From positions 14,291,430 through 14,355,429 of the forward strand of contig NC_052475.1 in NCBI RefSeq assembly GCF_009730915.1: DNA of 64,000 nucleotides, given 5' to 3'. The translations under genes were made by a program, and so were the position numbers. The stretch comes from Dioscorea cayenensis subsp. rotundata. Lineage: Eukaryota > Streptophyta > Magnoliopsida > Dioscoreales > Dioscoreaceae. The notes under the pieces were generated by a model. It saw nothing but the letters and a program-made list of their open reading frames with translations, was not told the origin of the DNA and did not search any database. Positions 34,753 through 45,782 of this stretch are shown here, piece after piece (positions within the stretch are counted from its first letter, which is position 1; every line of letters begins with the position of its first letter).

Positions 34753-35166
34753 CACACCTATTCCAACCACCAGTTCTTCTGAGACAACAACATCTACGGC
34801 ACCGTCAACTTCATCTTTGGCAACTCCGCCGCTGTCTTCCAGAACTATTTGATCTAACCCCACCATGCCGGTTCCGGCCAAAAGAATTCAGTCACCACCC
34901 AAGGCAGTAGTGACCCCAACCAAAACACTAGAATCTCAATCCAGAGCTGCACCATCAAGTGCGCCTACGACATCGATGGCACACCCACTTACTTCGGTCG
35001 GCCCTGGCATAAGTACGTGAGTGTCGTCGTGGTGGAGTCATACTTGGATGGGTGCATCAACAAGGACGGGTGGGAGCCGTGGTCGGGGAGCTTCACTGAG
35101 AGCACGGCTTACTTTGCTGAGTATGATAACAGTGGCCCTGTAGCTCGACCCTCTGATCGTGTGTGT
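34753..35166 (+). pseudogene. pectinesterase catalytic-domain fragment
   Basis: Pectinesterases de-esterify cell-wall homogalacturonan. In one frame I read HTYSNHQFF, stop, DNNIYGTVNFIFGNSAAVFQ, stop, GSGQKNSVTTQGSSDPNQNT, ISIQSCTIKCAYDIDGTPTY, FGRPWHKYVSVVVVESYLDG and GWEPWSGSFTESTAYFAEYD. This is the C-terminal half of the domain in its usual order. The conserved GTVDFIFG has Asn in place of the catalytic Asp. The FGRPW box with the catalytic Arg is kept. Two stops and loss of the N-terminal half make it non-functional. Confidence 0.92.
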
Positions 35167-35998
35167 TAGGTTGGTGTTCATCCTTCCATTTCGTCATCTG
35201 AAGTTCCCAAGTTCACTGTTTCTTAGTTCATTGTTGGTGATTGCTGGTTGCCTGGCACCGGCATGGATTATAAGACTAGACTTTGAGCCAGGCATTTCGT
35301 CAAATAGGTTGTGTGCATCAAAATTACTTATGTTTTTCTTTTTTCATTGACTATTTTCTGTTTTCTTCAGTCATTATCAATATAACATAAAAAATGGTTT
35401 TGCCATGCTTGATTAAACCATAATTTACTCTTGATACCCTTTAAAATTCCATTATTTGTTTGGTCTTGATAAATATGATCATGATACAGGGTATGTATTG
35501 GCTTTTACTTGATGACATTAGGCAATTGTATTAAAAAATTAAAGAACATTCTTGGTATATTCTCACTTCTTGGTCTGGAGAAGAGGTGACTAGTGAAACA
35601 AATTTAAAACAATGGTTTACGGGGTATTTCCAAAAAGCGAGGATGGGAAGTAATTTCACTTTTTCTCTTGGGGGGAGGGGTGGCAAGTAAAAAACCCTTT
35701 GTAAAATTGCATGAGTTCTGGTGATAAAGTTGGTTGCCTTGTCGTATGTTATGTGACTATGGGTTACATGAGGGGGCAATGGAATTATTATTGTGAATAG
35801 GTCTGGGATTGGGAGTAGGGATGGCTTATTTTTAGTGTGTAGGAGCACGGGGTGTCGGTTAGAACCACTGCCTTGCTAGTTATGGGTTTTTATGTTCATT
35901 GCCATTTAGCAAGTTGTTGGATCATTAGCTATTTCTTGTGTTTATGGAGTATCTTGATTATATTCACGGTAAAGTTTTCATTATTATTAGCTGACAAG
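35167..35998. other. spacer between captured fragments
   Basis: Intron-like T-rich DNA with no conserved coding segment. The junction between the pectinesterase piece and the SEC1 intron must lie here. Confidence 0.45.
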
Positions 35999-37350
35999 AT
36001 TATCTCATGATAAAATGGATGTGGTGAATAACATGAGATTCTTGGGAGTACCAGACACAAAGAAGACATCAGGAGGGGTTTCCTCTCTTAAATTTGATGT
36101 CTATAAGGTAGCTCTCTTATACCTTATATTATCATCTGGCAACTTTCCTATTTTCATGTCTATGTACCAGAAAAGGCATGGTGCTAGGAAAGAATGAAAT
36201 GATGAGGAAGAAACATGGCAACTATCACGGTTTTACACCATGATAGAGGTACTAATTGGACTTCTTTCTAGGTTCAATTGCATGATAAGAAGATGGCATG
36301 CTTAAAACCATTTGAAAATTCTGATGATTCTTCTTTTGTGGTCAGATGGTTAGTTTTGAGTTGTTTTCTTCTCATTCTTATCATTTATGCCAGCTTTTGG
36401 AACTTCATGATGTTTTTTCTGTATAACTATTAGATCATTGACGGTAATATTAAATTAAAGGGCACGATAAAAACTAATTCCATGTGCCTTATAATAAACT
36501 TAAGCATTCTAGGAATTATTCGCTTTATGACCATTGGAGAAATTAGCTATCTATGTTTTGCCAATAGATGTAAAGCTCCCAGTTATAGTGATTTTTATAA
36601 GATTAACTTTGTTGATTGTATTTGTTCAGGAGTTAATTCAGAAGCTTAGCAAAGATGAATTACCGAAGCATGAGTATGCTTGCATGAATGACCCTGTTCC
36701 TACCATCCATGGATTCTCACAGAGTTCATCATTTTGGACTGGTCAACCTCAGTCAGCTCATTCCATGAGGTCAAGGCGGACTGCTGCTACTTGGGTTAGT
36801 CCATGGAATTCTGATGATGGGTATTCTAAGTATGACATGAATGGCTAGTCTTGTTCTCATAAGTTATTGAATTTTTCTGAATAACTTGTTGAGTGATGCT
36901 CATTCACCACTGGAATATTTCAAGTCGACTGCTATTATCTTATATGTTGGATAGTGTGCAATTGCATGCCTATTCTATGGCCAAAATTCCAAATTAGTAT
37001 AAAAATCTTCTTCTTTTCTATTGGATGGTATCTTGTATATATATAAAAACTGACACACTGGGCCTTTTCAGTGATTCAGTACTGAGGCATGCATCAAGTG
37101 ATCTCAGGAAGATGGGTCAATGAATTTTTTGTCTTTATTATTGGTAGAGCCACTCAATCTGAGGTATGCAAATGCTTAAATTTATTCAAATGCTTTTCAT
37201 TTTCTATGTCAAGTCATTTCTCTGATTTCTTCCTACAAACTGCCTTCTTCAGTTGTGACCAGTGCACAAGCTGTCAGAGAAACTAAAGAGGAAAATTACT
37301 CTTGGCTCAACTAGTACTGATGATCTTTCCCAATTCATTACTATGAGTCA
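35999..37350 (+). pseudogene. SEC1/KEULE (Sec1/Munc18) gene fragment
   Basis: KEULE binds syntaxins in cytokinetic vesicle fusion. Exons: 35999-36107 (LSHDKMDVVNNMRFLGVPDT, KKTSGGVSSLKFDVYK), 36171-36248 (KRHGARKE, then after a frameshift NDEEETWQLSRFYTMIE), 36630-about 36829 (ELIQKLSKDELPKHEYACMN, AHSMRSRRTAATW, SDDGYS), 37072-37163 (DSVLRHASSDLRKMGQ, stop, then FIIGRATQSE after a shift) and 37253-about 37350 (KLSEKLKRKITLGSTSTDDL). This is the C-terminal third of plant SEC1, introns included. The frameshift, the stop replacing Arg after KMGQ and further lesions show it is dead. The 5' two-thirds of the gene are absent. Confidence 0.88.
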
Positions 37351-37499
37351 AGGAATACTATTTTTAGACTTAAGTTTCACCAAACTTTATGTTGAATAGT
37401 TATAATCCGCTGTTCACTTCCATTTATATATCTTCAAGATTTCTTTTTGAGTGTGAATCATTTTATCTTACCTTACGAACTTGGTTTTATAATCACAAC

Positions 37500-39222
37500 T
37501 GATAAGTGCTTGTGCTAGCATATTATTGAGCATGTTTTACTTATAATGAACATTGCTTTTATCAGGTTTTATGGCTCATTCATGTGTTTTTGTGTTCTTT
37601 TATACATTCAGGGTTGTGGAGGCAGTATAAGAAGAAAAGAAGCCAATATAGGTCATGAATGCAGTTTTTAAGGATTCTCTTGTGTGGAACAAGTGTCAAG
37701 ACATAAGCCATGATCAAACACATAAGGATGTGTGCCAACTTCCAAGAATGTGCAAGTTTATCAACAAATTGAAAGGGCACAAATGCAGTTATAAACTCGT
37801 GTTCCAGCTTATGCAGAGTTTTTGAGAGCATCATTTGACATGACTTACCGCATGGGTGTGTGCCCAACAATGTGGTCTCAATGGAAGAGAAGGAATTCGG
37901 GATCAATGCAGTAGTACTGTAGCAATTACTGAAGCAGAGCAGTGTTCATTAGTACTATAACAGTTAGTATTCACAAAACGCGAAATTCAGAAAACCTGAG
38001 AGTCCACACACCCGTGTGGAAAATCCATAAGGGCGTGTGAAATCCCGATTTTAGCATTATAAATACCGCCTCGAAGAGTTATTTTAAAAGTCTTTTTCCT
38101 ATCTCTTGGAGAGACCGCAGCTAGGGTTTGGAGGAGGTTTTCACCAAGTTTTGGGGCGTTTCCGCCAGGATCAACATTGATTTCCTTCGAAGGAGAGTTA
38201 TTGGGGTTTTGGCGAGGTGTGCCCTAGGCTTGACGGAGGAGTCTTTGGAGAAGGAGAAGCGGCTCTTGGAGACCATCATCACGGACAACAAGGATATTAT
38301 TTTTATGAATAGTTTGCTTTCATATTTGATTTATTCTTTGATCATGTATTGCTCCATAGAGAGCTAAACCCCTAGTGGGTGCTTGAACTTGTAAACCCTA
38401 AGATGATTTTATTTCTTCGACTCTTATTTTGTTTCATTTAATTGAGTTCTTAATTGAAATTCAATCTTGTATGCTTATGGTTTGATTTTCCCTTAGAGTG
38501 ATACTAGGGTTGAGAATACATCTGGCTATTCTTTTGAATGAGTGATAGCTTCATTAGGATTAGACTTAGCAAGATTGAAGAGGATTGAGAGGGTGAGTCG
38601 AGAGGTAGCGGAGCGTCCCTTTTCCCATCCGATGTGATTTATCTTACCTCCATATTCCATAAGTTCTTTGCAATCACAAACAGGTGAAGCGTTGATAGAT
38701 CTCCTTCACTGGGCTTAATTTCAATTAGGGGTCTTTCTCCTGGACCAAAGGGTTAGATCTAGATTTGGGAATAGGGTTTATCACTTGGAGTCCCTAGAAC
38801 CCCAAGCAGTCCCCGCAGTGTGACATGTTGAGAGTATTCCTTTCCGCCATGGCATACGTAGAGTACTAGTCACAGTTGACCTTAGATTTTGGACTTTGTG
38901 CTTATAGATTTCCATGACTCTTTGAAACTTAATTAGCGAAACAGAATATTAGTCTTGAACTTGAAATAATAGTCCTAGGGGAGCACTGTTCAAGTATCCT
39001 GCTTTATCATTGATTGTTTCCTTCTCTTTACCTTTATCTTATTTTCTTGTTCTTTTATTTCATTAACATCTTAAATACAATCATCAATTGATCATCTTTT
39101 TAGTTAAGTAGCAATACTACTTGTTTCTAGAGTCTATTCCCTGTGGATTCGACTGCCCAACCTTTGGGTACTTTATTACTTCAACACCTGTACACTTGCG
39201 GTACACACGCAAGGATGTGCCA
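37500..39222 (+). mobile_element. 5' LTR of Athila/Tat-like element
   Basis: It starts TGATAAGTGCTTGTG and ends ...GGATGTGCCA just before the primer-binding site. The 1723 bp are homologous to the 1716-bp solo LTR at 18331-20046 (shared: tgtgtgccaacttccaagaa, agggtttggaggagg, ccctgtggattcgact, ttacttcaacacctgt). A TATA-like tataaata lies near 38060, after the phrase cacacccgtgtggaaaatcc. The two LTRs are diverged, so they belong to one family but not to one recent burst. Confidence 0.85.
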
Positions 39223-39228
39223 AGTTTT

Positions 39229-39246
39229 TGGTGCCATTGTAAGGGA
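39229..39246 (+). other. primer-binding site of the gypsy element
   Basis: TGGTGCCATTGTAAGGGA six bases after the LTR end corresponds, with changes, to the TGGCGCCGTTGCCGGGGA-type site of Athila/Tat elements. This places the LTR-internal boundary. Confidence 0.7.
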
Positions 39247-39370
39247 ATAGACGTTTTAGAAACATTTATATTTTACTATTTTAGCTATTTATCATTTAGT
39301 CTATTTCACACTTTCTTATTCTTCCATTGTTCTGATTTGTTTTTCTTTTCTTGATTTTAGCTCCAGGTTA

Positions 39371-40370
39371 TGACTCGAAGAAACCCTTCGACATTAGTTG
39401 AAAGTAATCCAGAGATTGAGCGGAGAATTCGTAGACGGGTATAGGAATCTCCACAAGAACAGAACTACCAAGCTGAGATAGAAGTTGAAGATCTGATAAT
39501 ATGGCTGAGTAGAATGAGCAACAAAGGACACTCTCTGATTATACAAGACCCACAATTCTTGGCACGCAATCCAGTATTATTAGGCCACTGATTACAGCTT
39601 AGAGTTTTGAGCTCAAGCCAGGTTATATCCAGATGGTGCAGCAGCCAGCACAATTCAATGGTTTGACCGACGAGGATCCAAATAACTACATCGAGAATTT
39701 CTTAGAAGTGTGTGACATGGTCAAGATTAATGGGGTTACAGATGATGGCATACGGCTAAGGGCCTTTCCATTTTCCTTAAAGGGGAGAGTAAAACAATGG
39801 TTGCACTCATTACCTCGATCGTCGATTACTACATGAGAAGAGATGGTGGAATCTTTTCTTGCTCAATACTTCACTCCTAGAAAATCTGCAAAGCTCAGGA
39901 ATGAGATATATGCCTTTGTACAAGTGGAATTGGTGTCTCTCTTTGAGACATAGGAAAGGTTCAAAGATCTCCTGCGGAAATGTCCTCAACATGGGTTCCC
40001 CGAGTGGATGATTGTCCAAACTTTCTACAATGGGTTGAATCCAAGCACAAAACAGTTACTAGACGCTGCAGCAGAGGGTACCTTAGGAAGTAAAATCCCA
40101 GAAGGCACTCGGCAACTCATAGAAGAAATGGCTATGAATAGTTATCAGTGGAGTGCTCGTGACAAGAAGAAGGTAGCCAGTCTTTATGAGATTGATGTAG
40201 TCACATCCTTAGCAGCTCAAGTAGAAGCATTGAGCAAGAAGTTAGACACTTTAGCTTCCCCAAGAGTGGCAGCAATGATGAATTGTGATGGGTATGGAGA
40301 TGGACATATCTCATCTGATTGTCAATCTCCATTGGAGGTGCAACACCTGTTGAGAAGTTGGATTTCATAG
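39371..40370 (+). pseudogene. gypsy gag polyprotein relic
   Basis: It opens MTRRNPSTLVESNPEIERRI and soon meets a stop. The retrotransposon gag domain follows: QFNGLTDEDPNNYIENFLEV, FPFSLKGRVKQWLHSLPRSS, FLAQYFTPRKSAKLRNEIY, a stop replacing Trp in FET*ERFKDLLRK, and PEWMIVQTFYNGLNPSTKQL. A later zinc-knuckle remnant is CDGYGDGHISSDCQ. At least four stops or frameshifts interrupt it. Confidence 0.9.
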
Positions 40371-41119
40371 AGAATGTTGTAAGAGGACAAGGCAACCCCT
40401 ATAGGAACACATTCAATTTGGGTTGGCAAAAATCAGGGGCAGTCTAGACCTACAGCACCATCGGGTTTTCAGTAAACACAAGCTCCAAATTCGGACAACA
40501 GAGTTACAGGTCTAGAGATATGGATGACAGACTCAGAAAAAGCATTAATAAAGTTCATCCAAACCTTTGACACACGCTTTTAAGCCGTTGAAACTACACT
40601 TCGCAACCACTCTGCAAATTATGAAGTTACTTCCAAAGAGACCTCATGGGAGTCTACCTAGCAACATTGAGACCAACTCGAGGGAATAGCTAAAAGCAAT
40701 CACTTTGAGGAGTAGTCGCGAACTTGAGAATAAGCTTCCAGTAGAGAAAGTTGCTCATGAATCACCCAAGGAGAAAGAAATTGAGAGAAAGTATAAAGAC
40801 AAGAGGGTGGCACCCCCATTTACAAACCAAGAATTCCTTATCCATCAAGACTGAAGAATGATGAGAATGATGAGCAGTACAAGAAATTTTTGGTCCTTTT
40901 CAAGTAGTTGCACATCAACATCCCATTCATGAAGGTGTTGTCATAAATGCCCCGGTATGCGAAGTTTTTGAACAACCTCTTGACCAACAAGAGGAAAATT
41001 GAAGGAGAGTGCAGTTGTGGTCTTAGATGCATCATGCTCAGCAGTGCTGCAGAAGAACATGCTGAACAAGATAAAAGATCCCGGAAGCTTCATCATTCCA
41101 TGTAACATTAATAATTTGG

Positions 41120-41641
41120 GTGAAAAAAAGGCATCTGGTGGATTCAGGGGCCAGCATAGATGTAATGCCTTACACATTCTTCCAAAAGCTAGGGTTGGGA
41201 AAACAAAGACCCACTTGGATGACACTCCAGCTAGCTGACCGTTCAGTTAGACATCCGAGGGGTATTGTTAAAAACGTACTTATCAAGGTGGACAAGTATA
41301 TATTCCCTATAGATTTTGTGGTACTTGATGTGGACGAGGATGTTGAGGTCCCATTGATATTTGGGAGGACATTCTTGCGCACTTTCAAGGCTCTCATTGA
41401 TATGGACGGTGGGGAAATGACACTGAGGATTGGGGATGAGAAGTTGACTTATCGCATCGCCGAAGCCATGCAACATTCTCTAGATTTTGATGACACCTTG
41501 TATTTTCTTGATACCACTGATGAGCTAATTGATGATTATATGCTGGAAATGCTATATCCGGATCTGTTTGAAGGATGGCTAAAACAGGAGGGCGAGAATG
41601 AAGAAATTTCATCACTTGCTTTAGTGGATAAAAGTTTATAA
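41120..41641 (+). pseudogene. gypsy aspartic protease part
   Basis: An open stretch of 173 codons with the active-site motif VDSGASIDVMPY, then LADRSVRHPRGIVKNVLIKV, FPIDFVVLDVDEDVEVPLIF and GRTFLRTFKALIDMDGGEMT. This is the retropepsin-like domain of gypsy elements. It is cut off before the reverse transcriptase, and its upstream link to gag is broken. Confidence 0.85.
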
Positions 41642-42189
41642 AGCTACCTCAGGGATTATGAAGCAATTGCTCAACAAACTAAAGAGGTCGAGACATCGCC
41701 ACAAGAAACATTCCAACACTTCTAGGGATGAGAATATACAAGCTAAGAGTGATACTCCCTCATTCGGTAACAAGTTCTGTCACTCTACCTCTAACTTGAA
41801 AAATTTATGTTCATCATGCTTTAAGGTTGCAGGTAAGAGGACATCTTGGGTTTATGAACCACCTTGAGGTAAACATCAGGTACGTCAAGCTCGCGACATA
41901 AAACAAGCGCTTTTTGGGAGGCAACCCAAGTTTTCTTTGTTTTTCTAGGTCTTAGCTTATATTCTATAGTAATAATTGCGATAGTGTCGATGTTCAAAAT
42001 CAATGTTGTTGTGTTTTTCTTATTGATCCTTGGTAATTTATTGTGGTTTAATGCTAATGGAAAGGTTAGGTTGTATGAATGAGTGTTCACAGGGATACGG
42101 TTAGTTCTATTTTGCATTATAAAAGTTTATGTTGTTCATTATATTGTTTCAGAATTTATTTTCTGCAGAATCTGTATTTCTGAACTAAT

Positions 42190-42570
42190 CCTGGAAAAAC
42201 ACACGGGCGTGTGGTAAATCCACACATTAGTGTGTTTGAGTTCAGAGAATTTTTTTCATCCCGAGAGCGCACAGGGGCGTGTGGATGCCCCTGTGACCTC
42301 CCCTGTGAACCCAGACGGCGTGTGGAAAATCCACACGGTTGTGTGGATGTGTTCAGAAAATTTTCGGGGATCCAGAGAATAAACAGGGGCATGTGAGTAC
42401 CCTTGTGGCCTCCCATGTGATTCTCCAGGTCGGACCCATGGGCTTGTGGAAATTACCCACGCTCATGTGAATTTTTCTCGAGGCGAGGTTATGATTCATG
42501 GATTTAGAGGGGCTTGTGAATGCCCCTATGGAGACCCACAGGCGTGGGACTTATCCACACGCCCGTGTGG
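42190..42570 (+). repeat. cluster of degenerate palindromic phrases
   Basis: At least eight GC-rich phrases of the form cacacgggcgtgtgg / aaatccacacgg recur at irregular spacing (about 42200, 42270, 42315, 42335, 42385, 42438, 42510, 42560), with one more pair at 42935-42980. Each is nearly self-complementary. The same phrases occur once or twice in the family's LTRs. They lie in the untranslated stretch between the protease and the 3' ORF. Confidence 0.75.
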
Positions 42571-43026
42571 ATGCTCAGAATTCAAAAAGCCAGGTGCCTC
42601 TTAATATTTTATTTCGCATCCCTTCATTTCATATCTCTTCACACCAAAGGGTTGTGCCTCTTCCCTCTCCCGACCTTTGTTCCTTCTATTTAAAGGTTTG
42701 TGGGCTATTTTCTGGTTGTTATTCAAAGGTTTAGATCTCTTCTTCTTCGGTAAGCCTTCAATGCTCCTTTTCCTTTGCCATTATTTCATTTCTTTGTTAT
42801 ATTGGATCTATTTGGGATGAGTTTGCATGTTTGATCTTTTGTTCATGATTTTATTTAAGTTGCAAGTTGTTTGTGAGAGTTTTTGTAGAGAGATGGGGTG
42901 TGGCCATGGCATTTTTGCCCCACCCGATAATCCACACGGGCATGGGTCGTAACCACACGGTGGTGTGGATTTCTGCAGATTTGTTTTTAATTCAAACTTG
43001 ATCATTTCCTTTCGTATTTTGTTGGA

Positions 43027-43860
43027 ATGGCTCCCCAAACCAAGAGATTGTCTAGGAAGTGTCCTCGCAAGACCTCTCCAGAGCAGGTGGAGTTCGCAGT
43101 ACCCGAGCATCAAGTAAGATTTGAGCGTCTTTCAAAGCTCAAATTCAGACAGTCCCGAGTACTTGACTTATGTGCATTAGAGGAAATTGAGTTGGGCGAT
43201 GATATAGCACAGGAACTTCATGAGTTCCTCCCTGTGGGTGGTTGGCAGAGACTACTTTCTATCAGGGATCCGCCCATTGGCACCATTCGTTGGAGGTTCT
43301 TGCATCGTTTGAGTTTGATCAATCCTATTCTAGTCTCAATCAAGAGGATACAATTTGTTTCCGCGCCTTCGGACAGTATCACAGCATGAGTTTGACACAG
43401 TTTTTAGTGAGGCTGGGATTGTATGATGATATTTCATTCACACTGAGGAGTACACTCAGCTACCGACTGATTATCCTCCCGGAGTGACCCCTCAGCGTGT
43501 ATACCCTATGTTGTGTGGAGATAGTCAGTATGAGCCAGGGGTTTCCAAGGCTTCTTGCCTTGTTCGTCCGTCACACAGATACATCCACGCCGTTCTTAGC
43601 AGATTAGTGAATGGTCATGGAGATAGCACTGGAGTTTTGAGCTGACTGTAGCTACTTTACTTATACTCCATGGTACAGAGTAAGCCCCTGCATCTAGGGC
43701 ATAATCACAGTGGTCTAGTTTCTACCATGATATTCTATTTTCTAATTCATGACCCAGCCCCTCTTTTGACTTCATGGTAATTTGTATCAGAAGTGTCCCG
43801 CCTATGCAGTTTAGGCTACCCACAACAGAATGAGATATGCTTCACCTTTCTAAGTGAAGT
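43027..43860 (+). pseudogene. 3' ORF of the gypsy element, broken
   Basis: It begins MAPQTKRLSRKCPRKTSPEQ and continues VPEHQVRFERLSKLKFRQSR, then, after frameshifts near 43265 and 43440, LEVLASFEFDQSYSSLNQED, FRAFGQYHSMSLTQFLVRLG, EYTQLPTDYPPGVTPQRVYP and RYIHAVLSRLVNGHGDSTGV. This ORF follows pol in many plant Athila/Tat elements; its function is not established. It dies out near 43860 where the element is truncated. Confidence 0.65.
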
Positions 43861-43961
43861 TTTTCTATTTTTTCCTAATTATAAAAGAGTAAGCAATACA
43901 TGTTTAGTTGCTGTTATTTTGTTACAAAATTTTCTGGTTCACTAAATTTATATTTCGATAG

Positions 43962-45009
43962 AGTGGAATGTCTAATAGCAAGCGCAGTTCAAGTTAGCCG
44001 TCTTCATACTGTTGGTGGTACAGAGGTATGAAAAAATTCCCAACTTTTCACATCATAATGTTAGTTTCCCGTCTTCTATGATTTTATCATATATCGGTTT
44101 TAAAGTCGGCCCTTTTAGCTGTTGGCTAGGTGGTTTATCTGCATCAAGAACAATCAGAGATCTAAATGGTAGCACTGTAATTGTCCCTATTCCACATTTA
44201 AAGCAAATCAAGGTTTGCAATTTAAGAACCATTCTACCAAGTTTGTTTCAGAAAATATAAATATATATATATATATACATATATATAATGTGCTTGTAAT
44301 GCCGGAGGTCGAATAATCATCTCAAGTGATGGAGTGTGGGAATTGGGATTCATTAACTACGGAAATGGTTCTGAACATTTCTTGTGGATTACCTGCAGTT
44401 AAAGCAGCTACTCAAATCATCAAAGTACTTCATCTTAGATATATATATTTATATATATATTTTTTTTGACTAGTTTTGACACCAATTTGATTCAATGAAG
44501 ATGTTTCCATGCAGGAAGTTGTTGATATATTGCCGCCAGAGAAATTAGCCCCTCCTGTTGCGCCATCTATGAAACAGAGAATGGTGACATTCAAGTCAGT
44601 GTTTTTCAAGAAGTCATGTGATTCATCATTTAAATATCATCGAGAATTATTCGAGCTTGACCTCATTGAGGAAATATTTGAGGATGGCTCTGCAGTTCTT
44701 CCTCAAAGGTACATATGAAACTCGGGAATATTCGCTTGCATGTGAATATAGTTCATTGATGTTTTCTGTTTGAATTGCAGATTATCTATAGCAAACTGTC
44801 AAATGCAGTATATGTTCAATCAGTTCATTTGCGTGATTTGCCGGATTGAGATGAAACTCGGTGAAGGAACATTCAGAAATAATGTTGGTTCATCAAAGAA
44901 GAAAAGATTTCGTCCTTGGAATGAACCTTTGCTTTGTATAGATTCTAAAATAAAGCCTGCTCTAAAAATGCAACTTATGTCTGCGAGTTTGGCAGGAAGA
45001 CTTTACTAA
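43962..45009 (+). pseudogene. protein phosphatase 2C gene fragment
   Basis: Exon-like blocks: 43962-44025 (IASAVQVSRLHTVGGTE), about 44103-44211 (GPFSCWLGGLSASRTIRDLN, VPIPHLKQIK), about 44290-44423 (NAGGRIIISSDGVWE, then after a 7-bp insertion DSLTTEMVLNISCGLPAVKA), 44516-44709 (VVDILPPEKLAPPVAP, FEDGSAVLPQR) and 44781-45009 (MQYMFNQFICVICRIEMKLG to a TAA). This matches the C-terminal half of the plant PP2C group typified by At1g47380. The conserved GLRDDTTC segment with the last metal-binding aspartate is missing at the exon junction. Introns are kept. Confidence 0.85.
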
Positions 45010-45782
45010 ATGTCACATCCGTTCACAACTAAGTTCCTTTATAGAGAGCAATAATTCCACGGGGCATGAGTTAAAGCATGCAAAGGTGAGATGATATATG
45101 GGTGGCAATGCTGTTGAGTGTGTATCTTCGTTGTGTTCTCTTTGAATCATATTTGTATCAATTCCTTTGGACATATATTGTCTTGGCAAGCATGTGCCAG
45201 TTACACTTTTACCCATTGCTGTGGTGGTATTTTATTATTCTCCTATTGAACTACGAATGAAAATCTGTTTCCCTAAACCAAATATTATATTTATATACTT
45301 ATATTATTTTTATTTTTGGGCAAACTTCAACGTAACTTGAATGCTGTTGCTTTCTGTAATAACAACTAGTGAATGCACAGTTAATCTTGTTTCTTCTTTT
45401 TCCCCTGTGTAAAACGTTTGTGGACCTGGTCAAAAGGAACAACTTTGATTGGATTAGGCTCATTGGGCTTCTGGACCTCCTGTTGGTTCTCAACAGCATC
45501 ACTCTGGATTTTAATCTTGTTTTTTTCTAACATAAACTGCAGCTATTCACACATTCAACTCAATTTTCTTATGTTGGTAGGCTTTGTTCACAGTTTGTGA
45601 ACTTACATTGTTCCTTCCCTATCATTTTTTTTCATATTGTATAAATCTATTGGAAACCTTGTTATTTTTAGGACATCAAACATCGATTAAGGTGCATTAT
45701 TGAATGATTTTTATCATTGCACATGCACATGAATATAAAGATCATCAACAGCATATTTATTTTTCTGACTTTCACTGTGCAG
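45010..45782. other. spacer between PP2C and dimethylase fragments
   Basis: AT-rich intron-like DNA without conserved coding blocks. The gene-to-gene junction lies here. Confidence 0.4.

Larger units (their letters stand above)
37500..43870 (+). mobile_element. pol-deleted Ty3-gypsy element (Athila/Tat-like)
   Basis: Order: 5' LTR, primer-binding site, gag, aspartic protease, then directly the region that normally follows pol (aagcgctttttgggaggcaaccc at 41905), a motif-rich leader, and a 3' ORF. Reverse transcriptase, RNase H and integrase are absent, and so is the 3' LTR. The right edge near 43870 abuts the PP2C fragment. The element lies between the SEC1 and PP2C gene fragments. Confidence 0.8.

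Noticed and set aside
41120..41641. A stand-alone retropepsin-like host gene
   Set aside because: LTR, primer-binding site and gag relics lie upstream in order, so it is part of the retrotransposon.
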